32,199 bases of DNA from Clostridia bacterium (GTDB lineage Bacteria > Bacillota > Clostridia > Christensenellales > Borkfalkiaceae), in the NCBI GenBank assembly GCA_021204825.1, contig JAJPYR010000010.1, forward strand, positions 1 to 32,199. Reading direction: 5' to 3'. Both the position numbers and the translations under genes were made by a program. Position 1 is the first letter of the stretch, and every line of letters starts with the position of its first letter. The notes beneath the pieces are model-generated. The model saw only the letters and a list, made by a program, of their open reading frames with translations, had not been told where the DNA came from and did not search any database. Positions 1 to 8,400 of this stretch are shown piece after piece.

Positions 1-38
1 CTGCGATACTATACTTATATAACCGGAGGATAATGGTT

Positions 39-527
39 ATGTTGACCGCTAAAGTAACAGAGCTCCTGATGGACCAGATCAATAAGGAACTGTATTCCGC
101 ATATCTGTATCTGGACTTCGCCAATTATTATGAGGACGAGGGATTTGAAGGCTTCGCACACTGGTATGAGTGCCAGTATGACGAGGAAGTAGAGCACGCT
201 ATGAAGATCCGCAAGTATCTCATAGACAACAGCGTATCCGTAAAGTTCGAGGCTATAGCTAAGCCGGACAAGGTATTCACATCACTTGCAGGTCCTGTAA
301 AGGCAGGTCTGGAGCATGAGAAGTATGTCTCCTCACTCATCAACACCATAGATGAGGCAGCTCTGGAGGCTAGGGACTTCAGAACAATGGAGTTTCTGAA
401 CTGGTTCGTAAAGGAGCAGCTTGAAGAGGAGAAGAGCGCAACGGATCTTCTTACAAAGGTGGAGCTTATCGGAGATGATGCCCATGCCCTTCTGGTGCTG
501 GACGGAGAGCTCGCAGCGAGGAAATAA
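39..527 (+). CDS. ftnA: Ferritin (bacterial non-haem FtnA type)
   Basis: Ferritin stores iron in the cytosol as a 24-subunit cage, oxidising Fe(II) at a di-iron centre. The 162-residue product is all-helical and of normal family length. The ferroxidase ligands are visible: E17 in NKELYSAYLYL, Y24, and E50/H53 in DEEVEH, with a second helix pair carrying the acidic run KEQLEEEK. I place the start at the ATG at 39 because the SD GGAGG (25-29) lies 9 bases before it. The ATG at 33 is only 3 bases from the SD, and family members begin with ML-x-x-K. It appears monocistronic; its promoter is cut by the window edge. Identification is firm, substrate regulation is not visible. Confidence 0.93.
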   Translation: MLTAKVTELLMDQINKELYSAYLYLDFANYYEDEGFEGFAHWYECQYDEEVEHAMKIRKYLIDNSVSVKFEAIAKPDKVFTSLAGPVKAGLEHEKYVSSLINTIDEAALEARDFRTMEFLNWFVKEQLEEEKSATDLLTKVELIGDDAHALLVLDGELAARK

Positions 528-581
528 CCGAAAGGCCGCTTGCGCCGCTTTATGCGGCTTGTCCTGCAAAGAGTGCAGGCA

Positions 582-701
582 TGTATAATATAATCTGAAG
601 GTAAGTTTACGCCGGGTAACGCCGGCATTCCATGTAAACCAAGAATATGCAATTGCCCATGAGATGGATGTGAGAGTGCACCCGCCCCATGGGTTTTTCT
701 T
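582..701 (+). ncRNA. Candidate small RNA between ferritin and fabK
   Basis: Two overlapping -10 like boxes (GTATAATATAAT, about 583-595) are followed by a nested stem. GTTTAC (606-611) pairs with GTAAAC (635-640) around an inner GCCGG/CCGGC hairpin. About 50 bases further, CCCAT (658-662) can pair with ATGGG (689-693), directly followed by TTTTTCTTT. Promoter-like box, folded body and U-tract together suggest a short independent transcript of about 100 nt. I do not recognise a known RNA family, no good -35 box is visible, and the terminator stem has a large loop, so this is tentative. Confidence 0.3.
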
Positions 702-873
702 TGAGCACGTTTGCAAGCCTTCCGGATATGCAGGCCGCAGACTGCAGCAGGACCGGGGCAGGATGTTCCCGGACTCGCGTACGGACACAAATGCTGCCAT
801 TCCCGTGTGAGGGTGCGTAAATAGACAAAAATACAGAATATGTTGTAGAATTGCCGCAGAAGGGGTCATATCC
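702..873. other. Gene-free stretch upstream of fabK
   Basis: Together with the flanking candidate RNA and promoter, this belongs to a gap of about 480 bases between ferritin and fabK. No plausible coding frame with an SD and no clear repeat is visible in it. Confidence 0.4.
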
Positions 874-903
874 TTGACGCCCGCCCCCGCAAAAATGTAT
901 AAT
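874..903 (+). promoter_or_regulatory. Sigma-A type promoter for fabK-fabZ
   Basis: TTGACG (874-879), an 18-base spacer and a perfect TATAAT (898-903) lie about 107 bases before the fabK start, leaving a leader of roughly 100 bases. No FapR-like inverted repeat was recognised in the leader. Confidence 0.7.
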
Positions 904-1010
904 GAAGGCACGCAGGGCACTAAGATGCCGCGGCCTGTTTTGGGCGGCAGAGCATGGATGTCCCTGCGCGGAAAACGCCGGCGCAGTCTGGCTTGGTTTA
1001 AGAGAGAATC

Positions 1011-1955
1011 ATGATTAAGAGCAGAATAACAGAAATATTAGGCATAAAGTATCCCGTCTTCCAGGGCGGCATGGCCTGGGTTGCAGATGCATCCCTTGCG
1101 TCTGCGGTGTCAGAGGCCGGCGGCCTTGGAATCATTGCCGGCATGAACAGCAACGGGGAGCAGCTCAGAGCGGAGATTAAAAAGCTCAGGGAAAAGACGG
1201 ACAAGCCCTTCGGCGTAAACATAATGCTTATGAGCCCCTTCGTGGAAGAGGTTGCCAGAGTGGTTGTGGAGGAGCATGTGCCCGTCATTACAACAGGCGC
1301 CGGAAATCCGCTGGCGTATATGAAGACCTGGCTTGCTGCCGGAATCAAGGTCATTCCTGTGGTGGCCTCGGTCGCCTTTGCCCAGATGGTTGCAAAGCGC
1401 GGGGCAACGGCCGTTGTGGCAGAGGGCGGTGAGTCCGGAGGGCATATCGGAGATGCCAACACAATGCCCCTTGTGCCTCAGGTTGCGGATGCTGTCAGCA
1501 TTCCCGTCATTGCCGCGGGCGGCATAGGAGACGGCAGAGGCATGGCGGCAGCCTTCATGCTGGGCGCGGAAGGTGTCCAGATAGGAACGAGGTTCCTTGT
1601 GGCAAAAGAGTGCACCATCCATGAAAATTACAAGCAGAAGGTTTTGAAGGCCAGTGATACCGGCACAATGGTAAGCGGCAGAACATTCGGTCAGCCTGTC
1701 AGGGCCCTCAAGACACCCTTTGCCAGGGAGTATGCAAGGCTGGAGGCCGCAGGGGCTACGGAGGATGAGCTCAACAGGTTCGGCACCGGAGCGCTCAGAA
1801 AGGCGGTCAAAGAGGGAGATGAAGAGGGCGGCTCTTTCCTGTGCGGCGAGATAGCCGGCATGGTCAGAAAAGAGCAGACCTGTAAGGAAATCATAGAGGA
1901 GATAACGTCACAGGCAGAGGAGCTCTTAAAGGGCGCCGCCTCGCTTGTCATTTGA
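1011..1955 (+). CDS. fabK: Enoyl-ACP reductase II, FMN-dependent (FabK)
   Basis: FabK performs the last reduction of each fatty-acid elongation round, enoyl-ACP to acyl-ACP, using FMN and NAD(P)H. It is a TIM-barrel enzyme unrelated to FabI. The 314-residue protein shows the family start IKYPVFQGGMAWVA, the GGHIG segment with the expected catalytic His (H145), and the phosphate-binding GGIGDGRG (170-177). Length matches the family. The start ATG follows AAGAGAGAATC. It is followed 20 bases later by fabZ, so the two enzymes catalyse consecutive steps (dehydration, then reduction) from one transcript. The 2-nitropropane dioxygenase family shares this fold, but the fabZ partner supports FabK. 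Confidence 0.93.
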   Translation: MIKSRITEILGIKYPVFQGGMAWVADASLASAVSEAGGLGIIAGMNSNGEQLRAEIKKLREKTDKPFGVNIMLMSPFVEEVARVVVEEHVPVITTGAGNPLAYMKTWLAAGIKVIPVVASVAFAQMVAKRGATAVVAEGGESGGHIGDANTMPLVPQVADAVSIPVIAAGGIGDGRGMAAAFMLGAEGVQIGTRFLVAKECTIHENYKQKVLKASDTGTMVSGRTFGQPVRALKTPFAREYARLEAAGATEDELNRFGTGALRKAVKEGDEEGGSFLCGEIAGMVRKEQTCKEIIEEITSQAEELLKGAASLVI

Positions 1956-1975
1956 GATTTGGGAGGGGTACACAG

Positions 1976-2410
1976 ATGAACAGAGAAGAGCTTAAGCAGA
2001 TCCTTCCGCAGAGAGAGCCCATGCTTCTCGTGGATGAGGCCTGGAAGAATGAAGACGGCACTGCAGGCGGAAAGTACACCGTCCGCGGGGATGAGTTTTT
2101 CGTGCAGGGCCATTTTCCCGGCAACCCCGTGGTGCCAGGCGTAATCCTCTGCGAGATGGCAGCCCAGTGCTCCTGCATGCTCATGGCGGACAAGGTGCAG
2201 GGCAGGATAACAATGTTCACAGGCCTGGACAAAGTGAAGTTCAAGACCCCTGTGCGCCCCGGGGACACGGTGGTCTTCAAAAGCACGCATTTGAGGGCGA
2301 TGTCCTTCATACACAAGGTAAGCGTTGTGGGCGAAGTCAACGGCAAGACTGCCGTATCACTGGAATTCACTATTGCGCTCGTAGATCCGTCTTCAGTGCA
2401 AAATATGTAG
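1976..2410 (+). CDS. fabZ: 3-hydroxyacyl-ACP dehydratase (FabZ)
   Basis: Hot-dog fold dehydratase that converts 3-hydroxyacyl-ACP to trans-2-enoyl-ACP, the substrate of the adjacent FabK. The 144-residue product begins MNREELKQILPQREP, the usual FabZ N-terminus. It carries the active-site helix HFPGNPVVPGV with catalytic H46 and E60 (ILCEMAAQ). The ATG at 1976 is chosen because a GGGAGGGG SD (1961-1968) sits 7 bases before it; an upstream GTG at 1952 lacks an SD and would add non-family residues. FabA-type isomerase activity cannot be excluded from sequence, but a dehydratase role with FabK is the simplest reading. Confidence 0.93.
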   Translation: MNREELKQILPQREPMLLVDEAWKNEDGTAGGKYTVRGDEFFVQGHFPGNPVVPGVILCEMAAQCSCMLMADKVQGRITMFTGLDKVKFKTPVRPGDTVVFKSTHLRAMSFIHKVSVVGEVNGKTAVSLEFTIALVDPSSVQNM

Positions 2411-2413
2411 ATA

Positions 2414-2422
2414 TGTTATAAT
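2414..2422 (+). promoter_or_regulatory. Extended -10 promoter for degV
   Basis: TGTTATAAT (2414-2422) is an extended -10 element with a perfect TATAAT, 21 bases before the degV ATG and just after the fabZ stop. No convincing -35 is seen, which extended -10 promoters tolerate. It would allow degV to be transcribed apart from fabK-fabZ. Confidence 0.5.
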
Positions 2423-2442
2423 TTTATGGGGTAAAGTAAACT

Positions 2443-3309
2443 ATGTATCAGCTTTTCATCGACTCTAACTGCGAACTTTGGCACACCACGGTCAAGGAGC
2501 TTGGCTTGAACGTCATCCGTATGCCGTACATCATGGACTCAGATGAGCTCATGTACTACGACATGGGCGAGAACACAGACTTCAAGGCATTTTTCGATGC
2601 CATGAAGGCCGGAGTTGTCCCCAAGACCCAGGCTCTTAACGAGTATGATTACGTCCAGTACTTTGAGCCCGTCCTTGCACGCGGTGAGGACATATACTAC
2701 GTAACCTTCTCCCACAAGCTCTCCGGCACATTCGCGGCCATGGATGCAGCAATTGCCTCATTAAAAGAGAAGTATCCGGACCGCGAGATCCGCACGAAGG
2801 ACTCCAAGTCCATAAGCACCGGCTCCGGCATGATTTCATACTACGCCGCACTGGAGTGGAAAAAAGGCGCCACAATGGATGAGATGGATGCATTCCTGGA
2901 TGAATTCATCCCTCACGTTGCCACATTCTTCGTTGTGGATTCCCTCACATACCTGTACAGGGGCGGCCGCATTTCCGGCGTTACAAAAGTATTCGGCAAC
3001 ATGCTTGGCATCAAGCCTATTATCCACATCAGTGATGACGGAGAGCTGCTTACATACTCCAAGCCCAGAACATTCAAGAAGGCCGTAAAGGAGATGGAGG
3101 ACATCGTCCGCGAGAAGGAGCAGGACATCAGCCAGTACAAGGTGTGGGTCCTTCACGCCAACAATGAAGAGCTTGCCCTGCAGTTCAAGCAGGATCTCAT
3201 TGATGAGTTCGGCCTCACGGACGTGGAGTTCCAGCCCATAGGCCCAGTCATCGGCGCACACTGCGGCCCCGGAACCATTGCCGTCATGTTCCACTGCAAG
3301 GAGAGGTAA
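2443..3309 (+). CDS. degV: DegV family fatty-acid-binding protein
   Basis: DegV proteins (FakB-type) bind a fatty acid between two domains and, in Gram-positive bacteria, present it to the kinase FakA for incorporation into phospholipid. The 288-residue product is of family length. It shows an N-terminal DSNCELW segment in place of the usual DS(T/S)xDL, the SHKLSGTF loop that holds the carboxylate, the RGGRISG motif, and the C-terminal GPVIGAHCGPGT motif. Its place beside fabK-fabZ suits a lipid role. No FakA kinase is in the window, so the partner is inferred from the family only. Confidence 0.9.
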   Translation: MYQLFIDSNCELWHTTVKELGLNVIRMPYIMDSDELMYYDMGENTDFKAFFDAMKAGVVPKTQALNEYDYVQYFEPVLARGEDIYYVTFSHKLSGTFAAMDAAIASLKEKYPDREIRTKDSKSISTGSGMISYYAALEWKKGATMDEMDAFLDEFIPHVATFFVVDSLTYLYRGGRISGVTKVFGNMLGIKPIIHISDDGELLTYSKPRTFKKAVKEMEDIVREKEQDISQYKVWVLHANNEELALQFKQDLIDEFGLTDVEFQPIGPVIGAHCGPGTIAVMFHCKER

Positions 3310-3346
3310 TATCCAAACAACAGCCGCACCATACAGAATGCAGGAA

Positions 3347-3374
3347 GGCCCCGGATATAATCCAGGGTCTTTTT
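3347..3374 (+). terminator. Rho-independent terminator after degV
   Basis: GGCCCCGGA (3347-3355) pairs with TCCAGGGTC (3361-3369) with one mismatch and a 5-base loop, then TTTTT. It closes the fab-degV region. Confidence 0.7.
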
Positions 3375-3653
3375 CCGTATACGGAATTTACAGTTTTACT
3401 GCGTATAATGTGCCGTAATATTTACAAATACAGCACGTTTGCAATATTATTTCCGTTTTGCAGTTTACAAAATCCGGCCCGCATGATACAATTCATTCGC
3501 TTCCAAAAATACGCCGTTCTGTGTATATATATGTAGTTTTTTGTTAAATTTCGTACAGCACGGCCAGGCGTCTTTGGGCGGCAACAAATAAAAAACGCAC
3601 CGGCATAATCCGCAGGCTGATATTGTGCCGGAATTATGTTTGCGTGGGGGCAT
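3375..3653 (+). promoter_or_regulatory. AT-rich leader of the small-paralog cluster with a 5' UTR stem
   Basis: This gene-free stretch holds a TATAAT box (about 3405) and a palindrome CCGTATACGG (3375-3384). Just before the first paralog there is a stem in which CCGGCA-AAT (3600-3609) pairs with ATT-TGCCGG (3622-3631). An outer ACGCA/TGCGT pair extends it (about 3595-3599 and 3642-3646). The stem would place the start region of the first paralog in a structured leader. No coding frame is supported here. Confidence 0.35.
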
Positions 3654-4122
3654 GTGTCTCAGTATCTGTGCTTTAGAAAGGACGGCATGCATATTGTATC
3701 ATTCAGCGTGTCTGACAGAATTGTAAACGTTATGGGGTCACCAAAATCAATGGATTGGGTTCCGTTTGGCATGGACCGGATCTCAGCTGCAAAAGGGAGG
3801 CTAATGGAGCAGGAAGAGTTCTGGATGAGCGGGGAAGCCTCCTCGAGAAGGCTTTCCTGGGTGTGCTGGATTACCAAACAATCTGTGACATTATGGGGGA
3901 ACTTAAGGCTGTCAGAGATGAAATGAAGATATCAAAGCCACAAAGGCCTGTGCAGAGCTTCTGGATATGATATTTGATGATGACCACTATGTGGATGGTC
4001 AGTTCATCAAGGCAAACACAGAATGGTGTTTCGAACAGCCTGAGCCGTTCCGGTTCCTCAGCAGCAGGCGCTGGCATGCCGGAGCGGACGAAGAGGAAAA
4101 ATGGCAGAATATATTTATATAA
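3654..4122 (+). pseudogene. First copy of the island small-protein family, broken by two frameshifts
   Basis: Three frames read in turn give a protein that aligns along its length with the next two genes. A GTG start at 3654 gives MSQYLCFRKDG, matching the starts of copies 2 and 3. The first frame runs through MGSPKSMDWVPF to about 3835. The second continues as LLEKAFLGVLDYQTICDIMG up to about 3925. The third, from about 3928, carries a helix LLDMIFDDDHY and the tail NTEWCFEQPEPF, ending at the TAA at 4120-4122. Two single-base shifts therefore separate the parts. An upstream in-frame ATG at 3636 exists, but GTG 3654 follows a GGGGG run and matches the family start. Sequencing error is an alternative explanation. 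The function is unknown. Confidence 0.7.
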
Positions 4123-4136
4123 CCGGAGGTTTTGGA

Positions 4137-4523
4137 TTGTCAGCTTATTTAGGCTTTAAGAAGAACGGCGTAACTTTGACGTACTTCTGCAGAATCAACA
4201 AGATAGTGGAGTTTATGGGGAATCCCAGCTCGGATGACTGGGAGCCGTATGATGTCAGCCGCATGCATTATGCCTTTGAAGAGGCCCGTGAGGAAGAGCA
4301 GAGGCTTTCAGAGCACGAGGCTCTCTTAAAGGAGACCCTGCACGGCAAGCTGGACTATGATGATATCATGGCTGTTGTCTCTGAGATAAAGGAGACAAGG
4401 GAAGAGCTGGATGAGACCAGGGCAGCCATAACATACATGACCCTGCTGAAGGAGATTTTTGAGGAACCCACTTATAAGGACCATGAGCGCATCGAACCTG
4501 TAATAGAGTGGTATTACGGATAG
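4137..4523 (+). CDS. Small island protein, second paralog (unknown function)
   Basis: I do not recognise this family. The 128-residue product starts MSAYLGFKKNGVTLTYF, a short basic beta-rich N-terminus. The motif MGNPSSDDWEPYDVSRMH follows, then a long charged helix likely to form a coiled coil (about residues 45-105), and the tail IEPVIEWYYG. I choose the TTG at 4137 because GGAGG (4125-4129) lies 7 bases before it and because it gives the same start as paralog 3 (MSVDLKFKKNG). The in-frame ATG at 4101 has a weaker SD and overlaps the end of the broken first copy. It lies in a same-strand row of three paralogs leading to cas9, with the divergent tracrRNA in between. No signal peptide, membrane segment or DNA-binding motif is evident. 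Confidence 0.7.
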   Translation: MSAYLGFKKNGVTLTYFCRINKIVEFMGNPSSDDWEPYDVSRMHYAFEEAREEEQRLSEHEALLKETLHGKLDYDDIMAVVSEIKETREELDETRAAITYMTLLKEIFEEPTYKDHERIEPVIEWYYG

Positions 4524-4629
4524 TCGTAATGAGCATTCCGCACATATATATATACGGCAAGTTTTGCAGCAGCGGTACGTTCAGTGGCCCGGTCATTGAA
4601 TGCCACAGGGGAATAAGGGGGAGCAGATT

Positions 4630-5022
4630 ATGTCCGTGGATTTGAAGTTTAAAAAGAACGGCGTTGAGTTGATATCGCTCAGCAGGATAGAGGAGCTCGT
4701 CATGTACCTGGACCCGGAGCGGGCTGAGCAATGGAAACCGTACAGCATGAGTGATCTGGTCGATGCTATGAACTCCGTTGAGGAAGACATCAGTGGAGCA
4801 AGGGAGAAGCTGGAAAATTTCCAGACGGTTTTATGTTCCAAAATAACGATGTCCGGTGATGATGCTGTGGATCTCGCCGAACAGCAGTCATACTGGAAGC
4901 ACAGGCTTGAGGAGCTCATAACATTGCTGGCATATATGGAAATCCTGTACAGGATTTTTAATACCAATGACTGGAAAGATGACAAGGAGCAGGAGACCAG
5001 GATAGAGTACACGTACAGCTGA
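4630..5022 (+). CDS. Small island protein, third paralog (unknown function)
   Basis: The 130-residue acidic protein is homologous to the preceding gene. Shared positions are the FKKNGV start, SRIEELV, the (W)KPY motif after a proline-containing turn, a long helical middle (NSVEEDISGAREKLENFQ and onward), and the tail RIEYTYS, which mirrors IEWYYG. ATG 4630 is preceded by AAGGGGGAG (4615-4623); an in-frame ATG at 4600 lacks an SD and breaks the family start pattern. The divergence from copy 2 is large, so the duplication is not recent, and selection seems to keep at least two copies. Position next to a Cas9 locus permits an accessory or anti-CRISPR role, but nothing in the sequence shows it. 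Confidence 0.7.
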   Translation: MSVDLKFKKNGVELISLSRIEELVMYLDPERAEQWKPYSMSDLVDAMNSVEEDISGAREKLENFQTVLCSKITMSGDDAVDLAEQQSYWKHRLEELITLLAYMEILYRIFNTNDWKDDKEQETRIEYTYS

Positions 5023-5056
5023 GCCATAATACAGCCAAATAAATAAAATTTAAAAA

Positions 5057-5089
5057 GGCCTTGGAGAAAAGTTTTCAGGGCCGTTTTTG
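5057..5089 (+). terminator. Terminator of the small-paralog cluster
   Basis: GGCCTTGGAGAA pairs with TTTTCAGGGCC (with G-T pairs), followed by GTTTTTG. It separates the paralog transcript from the tracrRNA and cas9 region. Confidence 0.65.
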
Positions 5090-5269
5090 CTGCCCGCGTT
5101 TTCTATGCCCCCTTAAAACTGCACATATATATTGATAAAAATCTGAAGCAGTCAGCTTAAAATGACCCAAAAATAAATGTTAAATTATTTTAACAAGTGC
5201 AAAAGCCAGTGTTTAAGCAGGCGTAAAAGCGGGTATATATAATTATGTAGGGTTTAAGTACCCTTAGGC

Positions 5270-5377
5270 AAAAAAAATCTGCCCCGGAGGGCAGACCCGC
5301 ACTGCGTGCGGGAACCGATTTCTCGGTGGTGTCGCTAAAAGCTTTTTTGAACGTTGTATTTGTTCTGAGTCTTTAGC
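5270..5377 (-). ncRNA. Predicted tracrRNA for the adjacent Cas9
   Basis: Read on the minus strand, a promoter (TTGACA 5408-5413, 18-base spacer, TACAAT 5384-5389) predicts a start near 5377. The RNA begins with an anti-repeat (5375-5345). It then has a short nexus-like stretch and three perfect hairpins: ACCGA-GAAA-TCGGT (5314-5327, a GNRA tetraloop), CCCGCAC/GTGCGGG (5296-5312) and CTGCCC/GGGCAG (5279-5294). It ends in eight T (5270-5277). Such a 3' hairpin series followed by a terminator is typical of type II tracrRNA. The anti-repeat pairs collinearly with a 36-bp repeat downstream of cas9 (5+9+7+4 bp). The predicted length of about 108 nt and the position antisense and upstream of cas9 also fit the class. 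Confidence 0.85.
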
Positions 5378-5383
5378 GGGAAC

Positions 5384-5413
5384 ATTGTATAGCTTCGCTG
5401 CAGGTTTTGTCAA
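5384..5413 (-). promoter_or_regulatory. tracrRNA promoter, overlapping the likely cas9 promoter
   Basis: On the minus strand TTGACA (5408-5413) and TACAAT (5384-5389) are 18 bases apart. On the plus strand the same bases read TTGTCA (5407-5412), which with a weak -10 around 5431-5436 could serve cas9. The two -35 boxes would then overlap, so RNA polymerase or a repressor bound here would affect both directions. The minus-strand promoter is convincing; the plus-strand one is inference. Confidence 0.6.
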
Positions 5414-5472
5414 CCGGCCTTCATTGCGGTTTGTATTGTAAATTTATCTGTTTTATACAGAGGAGAGAGAAT

Positions 5473-8400
5473 ATGAATGATTATTATGTGGGATTGGACA
5501 TAGGAACCAATTCAGTCGGCTGGTGTGCAACAGACACCGCGTACAATGTTCTGCGCAAGCGCGGACAGGACATGATGGGAAGCTATCTGTTTGATGAGGC
5601 AGTGACTGCCGGGGAACGCAGGACGTTCAGGATCACGAGAAGGCGCGTGGCCAGAAGGCATCAGCGCATCATGCTGCTGCAGGGGCTCTTTGCGGATGAG
5701 ATGGAGAAGAAGGACCCGCTGTTCTTCGTAAGGCTGAATAACAGCTTCTATGCCGCAGAGGACAAGGATGAGAGGCTAACAGGTCATGATTCAGTGTTTG
5801 CGGACACGGGCTACAGGGACGAGGACTATTTTGAGCAGTACCCGACCATATACCATCTCAAGTCAGCCTTCGTGCACGGGGAAAAGATAGATGATGTGAG
5901 GCTTCTGTATCTCGCCATACACCACACCCTCAAGAACCGCGGCCATTTCCTGTTTGAAGGGGCTGGCTTTGACTGCCAGGATCTGGGTGCCATTTTGAAG
6001 ACCATCGGCAGCGTGAACGCCTGCCTCCGGGAAAAGGACCTGCCCACGCTGGACAACCCGGATATTGGAAGCGTGATTGCTGTTCTGACGGACAGCAGGT
6101 TATGGAAGCTTGAAAAGCTGGACAGGCTCTGCACGATTTACGGAGTCAGCAAGACTTCGAAGGACATTAACAGTGTTGCGATGGTCAACCTGCTCAAGGC
6201 GGTGACCGGATGCACTTTCAGGCTTTCAAACCTGTTCATTACGGATGAGAGTCCGGATGAATTCAACAATGTGACCTTCAACTCTGCTGAGTTCGAGGAA
6301 CGCGTGCTGCCGGATGTGGAGGAGCACTGCGGTGAGGATGAGGTATATATCCTCAGGCAGCTCAAGGCCATATATAACTGGACCGTGCTCAGCAACATGA
6401 TGGGCGGATACCGGTACATCTCGGATGCCAAGATTGCCATGTACAACAAGCACAGGGCAGACCTGCTTGCGCTCAAGGAGTACGTCAAGGAGACGGACCC
6501 GTCAAAGTACGGATATGTGTTCAAAAGACAGATGTCCGGAAAGGTAACGTCCGTGAACAACTACGCGGCTTATGTCGGGAAGGACGGGTATAAGAAGTTC
6601 ACCAGGTGCACGAAGGAGCAGTTCTACAAGTTCCTCCGCGATGACCTCAATGTGGATGACCCCGTGATTCTGAAGGACATGGCAAACGGAACCTTCATGC
6701 CGCTGCTCCGCTCCGTGGACAACATCACGCTGCCGTATCAGGTTCATGCGGCCGAGCTTAAGGTCATACTGGACAACGCTTCAAAGACGTTCGGCTTCCT
6801 CAACGGGATGCAGGACGGCATGACCGTCAAGGACAAGATCCTCAAGCTCATGTCCTTCCACGTGCCCTATTATGTAGGTCCACTCAAGGGGGATGCATCT
6901 TGCGCGGTGTTCAATGAAGGCCGCGGGGACGAAAGGATCACGCCCTGGAACTTCGATGAAGCGGTGGACAAGAGCGCGTCAGAAGACAAGTTCATCAAGA
7001 TGCGCATAGGAAAGTGCACGTATCTCCCGGATCAGGATGTTCTGCCTAAGAATTCAATCCTGTTCAAGGAGTTCTGCTTCCTTAACGAGCTCAACTGCCT
7101 CAGGCTCAACGGCGAGAAGAATGAGGCGGTCAGAAAGTTCATATACGAGTATGCCAAGACCCACAGGAAGGTGGAGCTGGACGCCTGCCGCAAGCTCATG
7201 ATAAAATCCGGCATCATCCCCAAGGAGACCAAGCTTTCGGATTTCAGCGGGTTATACAAGGATTTCCGTACCTCCATGTCATCTTACGTGGATTTCGCAT
7301 GCATCGGAAAGAAGAGGGAAAGGTATCCGGACATGTGCGAGAACATCATCCTCTGGAGTACAGTTCTTTCAGACAAGTCAGGGGTGGAGGCCCGCATAAG
7401 AGAGCACAACTCGAAGATTCTGTCAAACAGCGAGATCATAAAGCTCAGCAGGCTGGAGTATTCAGGATGGGGCAGGCTCTCAAAGGAGTTTATCTCCGGC
7501 ATCAGGAGCGGCAAGTGCCACGGTGAAGACAAGACCCCCTTGTCCATTATAGAGGCCATGAGACTGAAGCCTGAATACTTCACTACTCTCTACTACATGG
7601 AAGGTTTTGAAAATGCTGTTACCATGCGCAACAATGCGCTTGGTGAGGAACCTGTGTCGTACAAGAAGTTAGCGGAAAAGCTCTCATATAAGTCAACTGC
7701 CGAGAAGAGGGCAGTATGGAGGGCCATTGTACTCGTCAAAGAGATAGCCGGAATCTTCGGCTCCATGCCCAAGAAGGTCTTTATTGAGATTGGGAAGAAG
7801 CCTGATGGCTGCTGCAAGCCCGGAGAAAGGCCGCTTACGAGAAAGGAAAAGCTGTTGGCTTTATACAAGGAGCTCAGGAATTCAAAGGCCGCTGCCGGGA
7901 TGGGATGTGATTTCTTTGATGAAATCCTTGCCTGCCCCAACGACGATTTCACGTCAGACAGGCTCTATCTGTATTACCTGCAGGGCGGCCGCTGCATGTA
8001 CTCCGGGAACCGCTTGTCCCTTGAGGATTTGTCCAATAGGAACATATGTGACGAGGACCACATATATCCCAAGTCAAAGCTCTACGATGACAGCCTGGAC
8101 AATAAGGTCCTTGTTTTGAAGACTTCCAATATGCACAAGGCAGACAATTATCCCTTGGAGAAGGGAATACAGAAAAGCATGCTCCCTTACTGGGAGAAGC
8201 TTTTAAAGCACGGCATGATAACGCCTGCGAAGTTCTTCAGGCTCACACGCAAGACCCCTTTGACCAAGGACGATATCCAGGCCTTCATTTCCCGCCAGAT
8301 GAGCTTCACGAATTCCAGTTCAAGGATTGCAGCGGAATTTATACGCAAGATGTTTCCGGATACCGAAGTTATCGATGTCAGATCATCCACGACAAACACT

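Noticed and set aside
3654..5022. Calling the three small paralogs anti-CRISPR proteins
   Set aside because: There is no helix-turn-helix aca gene, no phage context and no recognised Acr motif; the position alone does not justify the name.
5407..5472. Longer Cas9 reading frame starting at TTG 5407 (22 extra residues)
   Set aside because: It has no SD, adds residues foreign to Cas9 and overlaps the tracrRNA promoter; ATG 5473 has AGGAG and gives the standard RuvC-I start.
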